From assembly GCA_029863665.1 (NCBI GenBank), contig JAOTUX010000033.1:1-8805 (forward strand): DNA of 8,805 nucleotides, written 5' to 3'. Made by a program: the position numbers and the translations under genes. Positions 1 through 6,575 of the stretch are shown in pieces. The notes below the pieces were generated by a model. That model saw nothing but the letters and a program-made list of their open reading frames with translations. It made no database searches and was not told where the DNA came from. This DNA is from Candidatus Nitrosopumilus sp. (lineage in GTDB: Archaea > Thermoproteota > Nitrososphaeria > Nitrososphaerales > Nitrosopumilaceae). The first letter of the stretch is position 1, and each line of letters starts with the position of its first letter.

Positions 1-1
1 A

Positions 2-916
2 ATTGATCAGGCAGAAGTAGAAAAACCAATAAACATTCTACAAGATAGAATACTTCAGACAGGAATAGTAATTACCATAGGAATGGGGATTACGGCATTT
101 GTAATTTCAAAATCATTTTCAAGACCGCTTATCAAATTAAAAAATGCAGCAAATAAAATCGCTAGTGGAAATTTTGATGTGAGGACTGACATTAAAACAG
201 GCGATGAAATTGAAGAGTTATCTTATGCGTTTGATTCAATGGCACAGAAGCTACAAGAATCATTAATTGAGATCAAAAAGAAAGAAGAAGTTATCAAACA
301 ACTTGAAGGCGATATGCTGTTAAAGTTTTCTCAACATGTCCAAAATGATTGTGTAGGAGTAATTGATATGTCAGATTCTACTAGAATATCATCTAAATTA
401 TCTGATCAGGATATTACCAAACTGTATGAAATATTTCTAAACTTTATGGCAAAAATTATTCGTGAACATAATGGTGAAGTAGTAAAAAATATTGGAGATG
501 CTTTAATGTTTAGATTTGCAAATGTTGATACTAAAAACCCATCAGTATTAAAAAATATTTTAGAATGTTGTTTATCCATGATTGAAGCCCATGGTAAATT
601 ACAAGAAAAACTCAAAGCTGCAAACATGCCTAAATTAGATTACAAGATTAGTGTAACATATGGGTCTGTCAAGGTAGCTGAAAGTACTACTTCTAATATT
701 AGTGATATTTTTGGTCCTACAGTCAATCGATGCTTTAAGATCAATTCTCTTTGCCCAAAAAACAGCATAATAATTGGTGAAAATATGTACAGAATAATGA
801 AGGGTTTTACCGAATATGAATTCACAGAATTATGTGTGATTGAATTAAAGCAAAAATATGATTATAATGTTTTTGAAGTTAGGAGAAAAGGGCTAGATAA
901 ATTTGGAGAAAAATAA
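2..916 (+). CDS. Membrane-anchored HAMP/class III adenylate cyclase, 3' part (5' end outside window)
   Basis: The reading frame is open to the left window edge, so the gene starts upstream; 304 residues are visible. Fragment residues 18-36 form a membrane helix, 40-90 a HAMP linker (Pro after the helix, DEIEEL near its end), 90-108 a coiled-coil-like linker, and 115-300 a class III nucleotide cyclase domain. Metal-binding Asp122 and Asp166, the adenine-selecting pair Lys162 and Asp235 (spaced -4 from the second metal Asp and -7 from Asn, as in mycobacterial Rv1625c) and transition-state Asn242 are all present. The position of the transition-state Arg (Asn+4) is Lys246. It should therefore make cAMP at the inner membrane face under control of an upstream, probably extracellular, sensor part that is not in the window. 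The gene is convergent with the J-domain gene, 44 bases apart. The family is clear; activity is uncertain because of the Arg-to-Lys change. Confidence 0.85.
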   Translation: MDQAEVEKPINILQDRILQTGIVITIGMGITAFVISKSFSRPLIKLKNAANKIASGNFDVRTDIKTGDEIEELSYAFDSMAQKLQESLIEIKKKEEVIKQLEGDMLLKFSQHVQNDCVGVIDMSDSTRISSKLSDQDITKLYEIFLNFMAKIIREHNGEVVKNIGDALMFRFANVDTKNPSVLKNILECCLSMIEAHGKLQEKLKAANMPKLDYKISVTYGSVKVAESTTSNISDIFGPTVNRCFKINSLCPKNSIIIGENMYRIMKGFTEYEFTELCVIELKQKYDYNVFEVRRKGLDKFGEK

Positions 917-960
917 TCTAGTCAAACTTGCACATTATATTTCTTGAAATGTTTAAGATG

Positions 961-2115
961 TTAGTTTTTAGAAAACCTAAATTTTGATGTCCAATTTCTT
1001 TTTTGTTTTTTATTTGGTTTTTTTGAAAGATTATCTAACATATCATATGTAATTGTGAATCCATGCCCAACCAATGTAACATCCTTTGCATAAATCTCTT
1101 TGTTAGGCACAAATTCATCAGCTAAATCTTTAATTTTTTTGGTTTTTAAATCAAATAATCTAATTTTTTTACCATTTTCTAATTTGATTATTGCATCACC
1201 ACTTAACCCTTGAATTGAGAAATTTTCAAAAAATCGTATTGAACCACCTTGTTTTAATTCAATTGTAGAATCATAGGTTAGTTTTCCTCCATAAAATAAA
1301 ATTTCACGTGCGGTTATTTTTACATCATCTTCTATGTTAAGAACAATAATTGTGTCAGCTTCAAGAGATACAGTGTTTACTATGTTCTCAGCAATTATTT
1401 TTCCATTAAGAGCAGAAATATGTGTTCTATGTTCTTGAACCTGATAAACACCTACTCTTCCATCTGGATCTTCAACTCTGTATTTTCTACCAAAAATATT
1501 TCCCACTACAACATTTCCATTATCTACAATGATGTTAGCGCCATTCTCAATTTTGTATTTATTTTCTAAAGGATCAATAAACTTGAAGTCTCCTTTAGTC
1601 AGATGTATGTTTGTCTTAAATTCTTGCGTCCATGATGGACTAGTAATACTACCCTGCATAATTATTGGGCCATCATAAGTTAAACTTCCTGCCATAAAAT
1701 TACCTTTGATTGATAAAGCACCATTTGCTTTTCTTTCTAGTTCAATTTCACCAAGAGTCTTTGATCCAAATAATCTTGTTGCAGTTGAATTTGATCTATT
1801 CAAGGCAGCTACCCATTCTTCAGCAGTTTTCATTTCTTTGGATATTTGCTGACCTAAGATCTGATTTTTTCTTCGAACATCATCTTCATTATCACTTGAA
1901 TATACTTTTGAGTTTTTTATTTTCTCAATATCAGTTTCAGGATATTTTTTACCAATTTTGAGATCTTCATAGGCTTGCTTAATTTTGATAAATTGTTCAT
2001 TTTCTCCACCACGATCTGAATGAAATTGAAGGGCTAATCGTCTAAATGCATCTCTGATTTCTTTATCAGTTGATCCTTCCACTATTCCTAGAATATCATA
2101 ATTATTTTCTATCAT
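961..2115 (-). CDS. J-domain protein with long beta-rich C-terminal region
   Basis: A protein of 384 residues. Residues 5-57 are a J domain: YDILGI opening, the basic FRRLALQFH helix II, then DRGGENEQF and a helix III ending in AYEDL. The HPD loop that contacts Hsp70 reads His32-Ser33-Asp34, so the Pro is missing. Residues 60-110 are charged and probably helical. Residues 120-355 are a series of short hydrophobic strands with turn-rich Gly/Asn/Asp, including the similar pieces KYKIENG and KYRVEDPDG, suggesting a stacked beta fold (bactofilin-like or beta-helix; inference only). The tail (365-384) is very basic. No Cys-rich zinc finger or G/F region is seen, so this is not a canonical DnaJ. 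A role as a DnaK co-chaperone is possible but weakened by HSD; a structural or scaffold role is equally possible. The ATG start is supported by a GGTG ribosome-binding site six bases upstream and by the J domain starting directly after it. Confidence 0.85.
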   Translation of the reverse strand: MIENNYDILGIVEGSTDKEIRDAFRRLALQFHSDRGGENEQFIKIKQAYEDLKIGKKYPETDIEKIKNSKVYSSDNEDDVRRKNQILGQQISKEMKTAEEWVAALNRSNSTATRLFGSKTLGEIELERKANGALSIKGNFMAGSLTYDGPIIMQGSITSPSWTQEFKTNIHLTKGDFKFIDPLENKYKIENGANIIVDNGNVVVGNIFGRKYRVEDPDGRVGVYQVQEHRTHISALNGKIIAENIVNTVSLEADTIIVLNIEDDVKITAREILFYGGKLTYDSTIELKQGGSIRFFENFSIQGLSGDAIIKLENGKKIRLFDLKTKKIKDLADEFVPNKEIYAKDVTLVGHGFTITYDMLDNLSKKPNKKQKRNWTSKFRFSKN

Positions 2116-2121
2116 ATTTTA

Positions 2122-2125
2122 CACC
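2122..2125 (-). promoter_or_regulatory. Shine-Dalgarno site of the J-domain gene
   Basis: On the minus strand GGTG lies six bases before the ATG at 2115 and matches part of the archaeal GGAGGTGA consensus. It shows that this transcript has a 5' leader, unlike the neighbouring stress-protein gene, whose TATA box points to a leaderless message. The AT-rich DNA further upstream has several TATA-like strings (for example around 2150-2157), and I cannot choose between them. Confidence 0.5.
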
Positions 2126-2189
2126 AACAAATTTATTTTTTCATATTTACTATACTTGTAGGTTATTACATGTAGAATATCATGGATAT

Positions 2190-2204
2190 AAAAAATGTAA
2201 AAAA
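2190..2204 (-). terminator. Oligo-T terminator after the universal stress gene
   Basis: On the minus strand two runs of six T, separated by ACA, lie 10-25 bases after the stop codon of the stress-protein gene. Archaeal RNA polymerase terminates at such T-rich tracts without needing a hairpin, so this probably ends the transcript before the J-domain gene. It could also be simple AT-rich spacer. Confidence 0.4.
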
Positions 2205-2214
2205 CTAGATTGAA

Positions 2215-2637
2215 TTATTTTACTACTAATACTGGAATCTTAGTTTTATGCATAACATAATTTGATGTGCTGCCAAGAAATGCTTCTTTTGCACCACCCA
2301 TACCTCTTGCACCAATCACAACCATGTCAAATTTCCCATTTTGGGCAAACTTTACAATTTCAGAGCCAGTATGACCGCCTCCAGTTTTGTACTTGAATGT
2401 TGCACCAGCCTTTTGAGCTTTATTCATTGCAGGACCAATAGCTTTGACAGCTTTTCTTTGTGCGTCATCCTTCATTTTTTGTGTGTATTTTATTCCAGCT
2501 GCAAGAGGTAAATGAAATACATAGAATCCAGTAATTTCAGCACCGCTACCTTTTGCAATTTCGATTGCTCTATCTAATCCTCTAGTTGAATTTGCTGAGC
2601 CATCAAGTGGAACTAAAATTTTTTGGAATTTCGCCAT
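2215..2637 (-). CDS. Universal stress protein, UspA family, ATP-binding type
   Basis: A single-domain Usp of 140 residues, the usual length. It opens with a strand (KILVPLDGS) carrying the conserved Asp12, has alternating alpha/beta structure, and ends with the nucleotide loop Gly109-Ala-Arg-Gly112, nine residues, then Gly122-Ser123, followed by a final strand (IPVLVVK). This G-2x-G-9x-G-S pattern marks the ATP-binding Usp subclass, cytosolic proteins tied to stress or energy state. I start at the ATG at 2637. A GTG four codons upstream (2649) is in frame, but the TATA box at 2661-2668 is centred 27-28 bases from the ATG, which makes it the probable first transcribed base; the GTG would then not be transcribed. 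The gene diverges from the CBS-domain gene. The exact stress role cannot be told from sequence. Confidence 0.92.
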   Translation of the reverse strand: MAKFQKILVPLDGSANSTRGLDRAIEIAKGSGAEITGFYVFHLPLAAGIKYTQKMKDDAQRKAVKAIGPAMNKAQKAGATFKYKTGGGHTGSEIVKFAQNGKFDMVVIGARGMGGAKEAFLGSTSNYVMHKTKIPVLVVK

Positions 2638-2660
2638 ATGTATTAGCACATAGGACTGAA

Positions 2661-2668
2661 TATATAAA
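2661..2668 (-). promoter_or_regulatory. TATA box of the universal stress gene
   Basis: Minus-strand TTTATATA, a near-consensus archaeal TATA box, is centred 27-28 bases upstream of the ATG at 2637. That spacing predicts initiation at or beside the start codon, so a leaderless mRNA. No ribosome-binding site precedes the ATG, which fits. Confidence 0.65.
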
Positions 2669-2676
2669 CAATGATG

Positions 2677-2694
2677 ATTTTCAATATTGAAAAT
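2677..2694. repeat. 18-bp perfect palindrome, candidate operator between the stress and CBS genes
   Basis: ATTTTCAATATTGAAAAT is identical to its reverse complement over all 18 bases. It lies nine bases upstream of the TATA box of the stress gene, where an archaeal regulator could block or help TBP/TFB binding. The right arm is shared with a second inverted repeat, GAAAATT-CA-AATTTTC (2689-2704), and GAAAATT recurs at 2731 and 2756 close to the CBS-gene TATA box. The DNA is AT-rich, but a palindrome this long is not expected often by chance. The binding protein is unknown. Confidence 0.5.
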
Positions 2695-2747
2695 TCAAAT
2701 TTTCTATGATATTGATTTACATTCAGTAATGAAAATTATATCAATTA

Positions 2748-2755
2748 TTTTTATA
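2748..2755 (+). promoter_or_regulatory. TATA box of the CBS-domain gene
   Basis: TTTTTATA is centred 26-27 bases upstream of the ATG at 2778. This is the normal archaeal distance from TATA box to transcription start, so the message is probably leaderless. No ribosome-binding site is seen before the ATG. Confidence 0.5.
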
Positions 2756-2777
2756 GAAAATTAAGTTTGATTAGATA

Positions 2778-3605
2778 ATGCTACTTACAGATATTTCTAA
2801 TGAACCAATTTCAATTCTAAAAAATTCAAGTATTTCAGATGTTATCAAAAAATTATTAGAAAACAATCTTAGCAGATTAATTGTTGTTGAAGATGGAAAA
2901 CCAGCAGGGATTATTACTGAAAAAGATATTGGTTTATTTTTATTCTCTGAAACAACAAACCAAGGATTAGATAATATTCCTTTGGCAAAAATTATGAAAC
3001 CAATATTGTTTATAGAAGAATCTCTATCTTTACAAAATTCAGCTAAAATTATTATTGAGAATGAAGTTAGTTCTCTTGTAGTAGGTTCCAGTACAGGGTT
3101 AAAGGGAATTTTTACCAAAACTGATCTTGTGAAACATTATGAAGATAATAGGTTGGATCAAAATAAAGTTGCAGACTATATGACACATGACTATGTATCT
3201 ACTCATACTGCTACACCTTTGTTCAAGGTTGTAAGAAAGATGCTGAAAAGAAAAGTATCAAGGATAATTGTAAAGGATCAAAATGAAAATCCTGTAGGTG
3301 TAATTTCGTTTAGAGATTTGTTTAGGATTTCTATGGAATTAGGTAACGAAGAAGGTGATTCAAGATATTTTACCTTCGATAAGATCAGAAGAGGATTTCT
3401 TTCTGAAGATGGATTTGGAAATATTTCATTAGCAAGGGATGTTATGACCAAAGGTTTAATCACAATCAAATTTAATCAGAATTTGTCTGATGCATGCAAA
3501 TTAATTTTAGAGAATAATGTAAGTGGTTTAGTAGTGTTAGATGGAAATGAATCAATTGCAGGAATTATTAGTAAAACAGACATTACAAAGGCTATTTCAA
3601 AATGA
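2778..3605 (+). CDS. Four-CBS-domain (tandem Bateman module) protein
   Basis: A protein of 275 residues made only of CBS repeats, with no attached catalytic or DNA-binding domain. The four repeats each end in the typical strand and Asp: GIITEKD (44-50), GIFTKTD (110-116), GVISFRD (174-180) and GIISKTD (262-268). The start of each repeat is marked by KIMKP (71-75), DYMTHDYVS (133-141) and DVMTKGLITI (221-230). A charged linker (188-215) sits between repeats 3 and 4. Pairs of CBS domains form Bateman modules that bind adenine nucleotides (AMP, ATP, SAM and others), so this is a likely cytosolic energy or metabolite sensor acting on an unknown partner. It is divergent from the stress gene with shared control DNA, and 41 bases upstream of the metal-carrier gene, with which it may be co-transcribed. 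Ligand and target are unknown. Confidence 0.9.
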   Translation: MLLTDISNEPISILKNSSISDVIKKLLENNLSRLIVVEDGKPAGIITEKDIGLFLFSETTNQGLDNIPLAKIMKPILFIEESLSLQNSAKIIIENEVSSLVVGSSTGLKGIFTKTDLVKHYEDNRLDQNKVADYMTHDYVSTHTATPLFKVVRKMLKRKVSRIIVKDQNENPVGVISFRDLFRISMELGNEEGDSRYFTFDKIRRGFLSEDGFGNISLARDVMTKGLITIKFNQNLSDACKLILENNVSGLVVLDGNESIAGIISKTDITKAISK

Positions 3606-3646
3606 CATTTCTTAAAATACCTTAAAACAATAAATGTAATAATATT

Positions 3647-4327
3647 ATGAAATGGCATTTTGATGATTTTGTTTATGGTTCCATTGATGGGGCTGTAACA
3701 ACTTTTGCCATAGTCGCAGGGGTAATGGGTGCATCATTGTCTTCTGGGATTATCTTGATTCTAGGATTTGCAAATTTATTTGCAGATGGATTTTCTATGG
3801 CTGCTGCAAATTATCAAGCATTAAAGGCTAGAAATGAATTTGTTGAAATGAAAAGAAAACAGGAGGAATGGGAAATTGAGAATTTAGAAGAGGAAGAAAA
3901 GAATGAGATCAGGGATATTTACAAGAAAAAAGGATTCAAAGATGAATTATTGGAAGAAGTTGTACGAATAATCACATCTAGAAAAAAGGTTTGGATAGAT
4001 ACTATGATGAAAGAAGAGTTAGGGTTGGTAGAAAATGAAAAAAATCCAATGCATAGTTCGATAAGTACTTTTGTTGGATTCAATGTAATTGGAATAATTC
4101 CTTTAATTCCATTCATAGTTTTTATGATTACAGGAATTGATGTAAATTCAGAAGCCTTTGTATATTCTATAATATCTATTCTTGCTGCATTTTTTCTAGT
4201 TGGAATGATAAAGGGGAAAATTGTAAAAAAATCAAAGATTCGTTCAGGGACCAATACAATAATTATTGGGGGTATTGCAGCAGTTGTTGCATATATGGTA
4301 GGTTATGGATTAAATTTCCTTGTTTAG
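3647..4327 (+). CDS. VIT1/CCC1 family divalent metal (Fe/Mn) carrier
   Basis: A protein of 226 residues with five predicted membrane helices (about 15-33, 34-52, 139-162, 170-188, 203-225), the family number. TM1 carries the family signature DGAVTTFAIVAG with Asp14, and TM2 carries FADGFSMAAANY with Asp47 and Met51, the intramembrane metal path. Between TM2 and TM3 is the long, Glu-rich soluble region (65-135; EFVEMKRKQEEWEIENLEEEE and a later KEELGL) that in plant VIT1 forms the cytosolic metal-binding domain. Characterised members move Fe2+ or Mn2+ out of the cytosol by proton antiport, so detoxification of iron or manganese is the likely role; in a prokaryote the direction would be export. 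The ATG has no ribosome-binding site; a TTAAAATA string about 31 bases upstream may be its promoter if the gene is not read through from the CBS gene. Confidence 0.9.
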   Translation: MKWHFDDFVYGSIDGAVTTFAIVAGVMGASLSSGIILILGFANLFADGFSMAAANYQALKARNEFVEMKRKQEEWEIENLEEEEKNEIRDIYKKKGFKDELLEEVVRIITSRKKVWIDTMMKEELGLVENEKNPMHSSISTFVGFNVIGIIPLIPFIVFMITGIDVNSEAFVYSIISILAAFFLVGMIKGKIVKKSKIRSGTNTIIIGGIAAVVAYMVGYGLNFLV

Positions 4328-4375
4328 TATTATAGAAATATTTCAATTAAAATCATTTATGAGATTTAGTTTGAT

Positions 4376-5008
4376 CTAGGATTTTTTTAATTTTACAAGT
4401 GCAACTAATGCAATAATAATTCCGATAGCTCCAACTATGACACCTAGATATTCTACATTATTTTGCTGTGTTTTTTTTAGATCATTCATTGACTCTTTCA
4501 AATCTTGCACATCTGAAAGTAATGCGGTATGTCCATCAATTATTTGATTTAATGTAAGATCTGATGGTTCTGGAAATTCAATGTAAGCACGTTCTGCAAC
4601 TTTTGGTGGATGCATTGATAGACTAATCGGGGTATCTTTAATGGCGCCCAAAATATTTGCCTGATAAAATCCAGATACAGTTGGATTAACAAATACATAG
4701 TATTTTCCTGGAATATCGTGATCAGTAGATAAAGGAAGTGTGATATTTTCGTCTTTGTATACTAGTTGCATTTTGATTGTTTTTTTCAATCCTGTAATTC
4801 CATTTTTGAATACTTGATCTTCAAGATCTACGTTTGGTTCAAGAGGACTAACATAGAATTCAATTGCATTTGTTTCTCCAGAAACAACTGGTTCATTCAT
4901 CCAACCAATTTCTACTCTATATTCTCCAACAGAATCTACCGTATGTCCATTAGCAATTCCTAGTAAACCTGGAATTAACAAAAATAATAACAAGTAAGTT
5001 AGTTTCAA
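4376..5008 (-). CDS. Secreted, C-terminally membrane-anchored protein of unknown function
   Basis: A protein of 210 residues. Residues 1-21 are a signal peptide (KL, then a long Leu/Ile run, possible cleavage near ANG at 19-21). Residues 25-150 look like an all-beta extracellular domain with the stretch GEYRVEIGWMNEP..SGETNAIEF, then GKYYVFVNPTVSGFYQ. Residues 155-185 are a predicted coiled coil (heptads of Leu, Met and Val), and 187-206 a membrane helix followed by KLKKS, a stop-transfer signal. The N-terminus should face outside. I do not recognise a named family; the GxYxVxxGWxxEP pattern recalls uncharacterised secreted proteins of archaea and bacteria. The start must be TTG: a TGA lies five codons upstream, and the next Met (37) would remove the signal peptide. 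It is 89 bases downstream of glutamine synthetase on the same strand. Confidence 0.75.
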   Translation of the reverse strand: MKLTYLLLFLLIPGLLGIANGHTVDSVGEYRVEIGWMNEPVVSGETNAIEFYVSPLEPNVDLEDQVFKNGITGLKKTIKMQLVYKDENITLPLSTDHDIPGKYYVFVNPTVSGFYQANILGAIKDTPISLSMHPPKVAERAYIEFPEPSDLTLNQIIDGHTALLSDVQDLKESMNDLKKTQQNNVEYLGVIVGAIGIIIALVALVKLKKS

Positions 5009-5030
5009 TACTAAAAAAGATCAAATATGA

Positions 5031-5038
5031 TTTTAAAA
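5031..5038 (-). promoter_or_regulatory. Candidate TATA box of the secreted-protein gene
   Basis: Minus-strand TTTTAAAA is centred 26-27 bases upstream of the TTG at 5008, the spacing for a leaderless transcript. A stronger-looking box, CTTATAAA, lies at 5071-5078 and would start RNA near 5048 with a leader of about 40 bases, but no ribosome-binding site precedes the TTG. Leaderless messages usually prefer AUG, so which promoter is used is open. Confidence 0.35.
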
Positions 5039-5097
5039 ACGTTCTACTTATTTTCATACAATGAATTGAATTTATAAGGATTGGAGGTTTGTACCAG

Positions 5098-6543
5098 TTA
5101 TGCATCAGCATACATTGATACTTCCCAAGCTGTAGGTGTTTGTGCAAATGCGGTATATTCTTTGTATTTTAATTCAGAGTACTGATCAAGAAAATCACTC
5201 GTAAAAATTTCTTCTAAGAATTTTGAATCACTTTTTAATGAGTCAAGTGCACCTTTGAGCGAAACTGGAAGAGTTCCTATATTGTACTCTCGTTTTTTTG
5301 ATAACGAAAGTTTGTATACATTTTCTTCTATTGGATCACTTGGATCAATTTTATTTTTTATTCCATCTAATCCCGCCAATAATAATGCAGATTCTAAAAG
5401 ATAGATATTTGCAGTTGGATCAGGTACACGATATTCAATTCTCTTACTTTTTTCTTGATTTCTATTATACATTGGAACTCTGATTGCAGTGGATCTATTT
5501 CCTAATCCCCAACAAACATTGACAGGTGCTTCAAAGCCAGGAACAAGACGTTTGTAAGAGTTTGTTGTGGGATTTGATATTGCACATAAAGCAGATGCAT
5601 GATTCAGGATTCCACCTACATAATATCTTCCAGTTTGACTCATTTGTGCTATTTCATCATCTTTATCATACATTACATTCGTTTTTTCATTCCATAAGCT
5701 CTGATGTGTATGCATGGCAGATGCATTATCACCAAAAATTGGTTTTGGCATAAAAGTTGCTACTTTATTTTTTCGTTTAGCCTTAACTTTTACTAGGTTT
5801 TTTACAGCAATTACATTATCTGCCATGGAGATCATTTCATCATAGACTAAATTGATTTCACATTGACCAGAAGTTGCTACTTCATGATGTTCAGCTTCAA
5901 TTTTTATTCCAAAATAATTATACAAATCATCACAAACATCTTTTCTAAATCCCTCAAGTGTATCTTTAGGTTGTGATGGATAATATCCCTCTTTGATATC
6001 TATTGCAGTACTTACATTTCCTTTAGCCCATGGTGATTCTTTAGACTCAATAGAATAACCGGATCCCCCATACGAATGAGTTGCCGCATATGGAGAGGGA
6101 TAAACATTGATAGTATCAAAAACAAAAAATTCTATTTCAGGTCCCCAATTGGTATGAGTAAATCCAAATTCTTTTATTCTCTCTGAAGTTTTGTGTGCAA
6201 TTCCCCTAGAATCTCTATTATATCTTGATTCTTTGTTTGTAGAACCGTCATATAGATCACAAAATATCCTTGCATTTTTTCTATTACCAGGATCGTAATC
6301 ATTTGGAAGAATTTTAAATGAATTTGAGTCAGGCATTAAAATCATATCTGAATTATTTACTGATTTGAATCCAACAATTGAACTTGCATCCAATTTTTCA
6401 AGACCATTTACAAAACTATTTTTATCAATTGCATAACTTGGCATACCAACATTATGCAGTTCACCAAAAATATCTACAAACCAGAAATCAATGAAAGCAA
6501 TGTTTTCATCTTGTATAGTTTGTAATACTTGATCGGAGTTCAA
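5098..6543 (-). CDS. glnA: Glutamine synthetase, type I
   Basis: A protein of 481 residues, full length for GS type I. The N-terminal beta-grasp (FIDFWFVDIFGELHNV) is at 17-32. Metal and active-site motifs follow in order: GPEIEFF (134-140; Glu136, Glu138), HHEVATSGQCEI (219-230; Glu221, Glu229), the loop with His278, NPTTNSYKRLVPGFEAP (324-340; Arg332, Glu338) and RIEYRVPDP (368-376; Glu370, Arg372). It condenses glutamate and ammonia with ATP to glutamine in the cytosol as a dodecamer; for an ammonia oxidiser it is the route for assimilating ammonia. The loop that reads NGSGMH in the family is Asn273-Ala-Ser-Ala-Met-His278 here. Tyr410 (ENVYKLS) aligns with the adenylylated Tyr of enteric GS, but no adenylyltransferase is seen. 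The start is TTG: a TAG stands directly before it, and the next Met (34) would cut off the beta-grasp domain. Confidence 0.93.
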   Translation of the reverse strand: MNSDQVLQTIQDENIAFIDFWFVDIFGELHNVGMPSYAIDKNSFVNGLEKLDASSIVGFKSVNNSDMILMPDSNSFKILPNDYDPGNRKNARIFCDLYDGSTNKESRYNRDSRGIAHKTSERIKEFGFTHTNWGPEIEFFVFDTINVYPSPYAATHSYGGSGYSIESKESPWAKGNVSTAIDIKEGYYPSQPKDTLEGFRKDVCDDLYNYFGIKIEAEHHEVATSGQCEINLVYDEMISMADNVIAVKNLVKVKAKRKNKVATFMPKPIFGDNASAMHTHQSLWNEKTNVMYDKDDEIAQMSQTGRYYVGGILNHASALCAISNPTTNSYKRLVPGFEAPVNVCWGLGNRSTAIRVPMYNRNQEKSKRIEYRVPDPTANIYLLESALLLAGLDGIKNKIDPSDPIEENVYKLSLSKKREYNIGTLPVSLKGALDSLKSDSKFLEEIFTSDFLDQYSELKYKEYTAFAQTPTAWEVSMYADA

Positions 6544-6561
6544 CTAATATATTTTAAAAAA

Positions 6562-6569
6562 TTATTTTA
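6562..6569 (-). promoter_or_regulatory. Weak TATA-like box upstream of glutamine synthetase
   Basis: Minus-strand TAAAATAA is centred about 22 bases before the TTG at 6543, a little closer than ideal. The surrounding DNA is almost pure A/T (TTTTTTAAAATATA follows), so the exact box is uncertain. No ribosome-binding site is visible before the TTG. Confidence 0.25.
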
Positions 6570-6575
6570 CTAATG

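Noticed and set aside
941..955. A short TTTC-TT-GAAA hairpin in the gap between the cyclase and J-domain genes as a bidirectional terminator.
   Set aside because: The stem is only four base pairs and there is no T run beside it, so it is not distinguishable from chance.
1710..1961. A plus-strand frame of 83 codons inside the J-domain gene, rich in Leu, Phe, Gln and His.
   Set aside because: It is the antisense shadow of a well-supported gene. No start signal or family resemblance.
3600..3660. Two near-identical palindromic strings, AAATGACATTT and AAATGGCATTT, exactly 50 bases apart around the metal-carrier promoter.
   Set aside because: Both overlap coding sequence (the end of the CBS gene and the first codons of the carrier), and such short AT-rich matches are likely by chance.
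5071..5078. TTTATAAG read as a plus-strand TATA box for an antisense RNA under glutamine synthetase.
   Set aside because: No plausible gene or RNA structure follows on the plus strand. The minus-strand reading (CTTATAAA) as a promoter for the secreted protein is simpler.
4950..5147. A 65-codon minus-strand frame across the gap between glutamine synthetase and the secreted-protein gene.
   Set aside because: It overlaps both genes in another frame and shows no protein-like composition in its first half. Only its ATG at 5057 is mentioned as an alternative start question.
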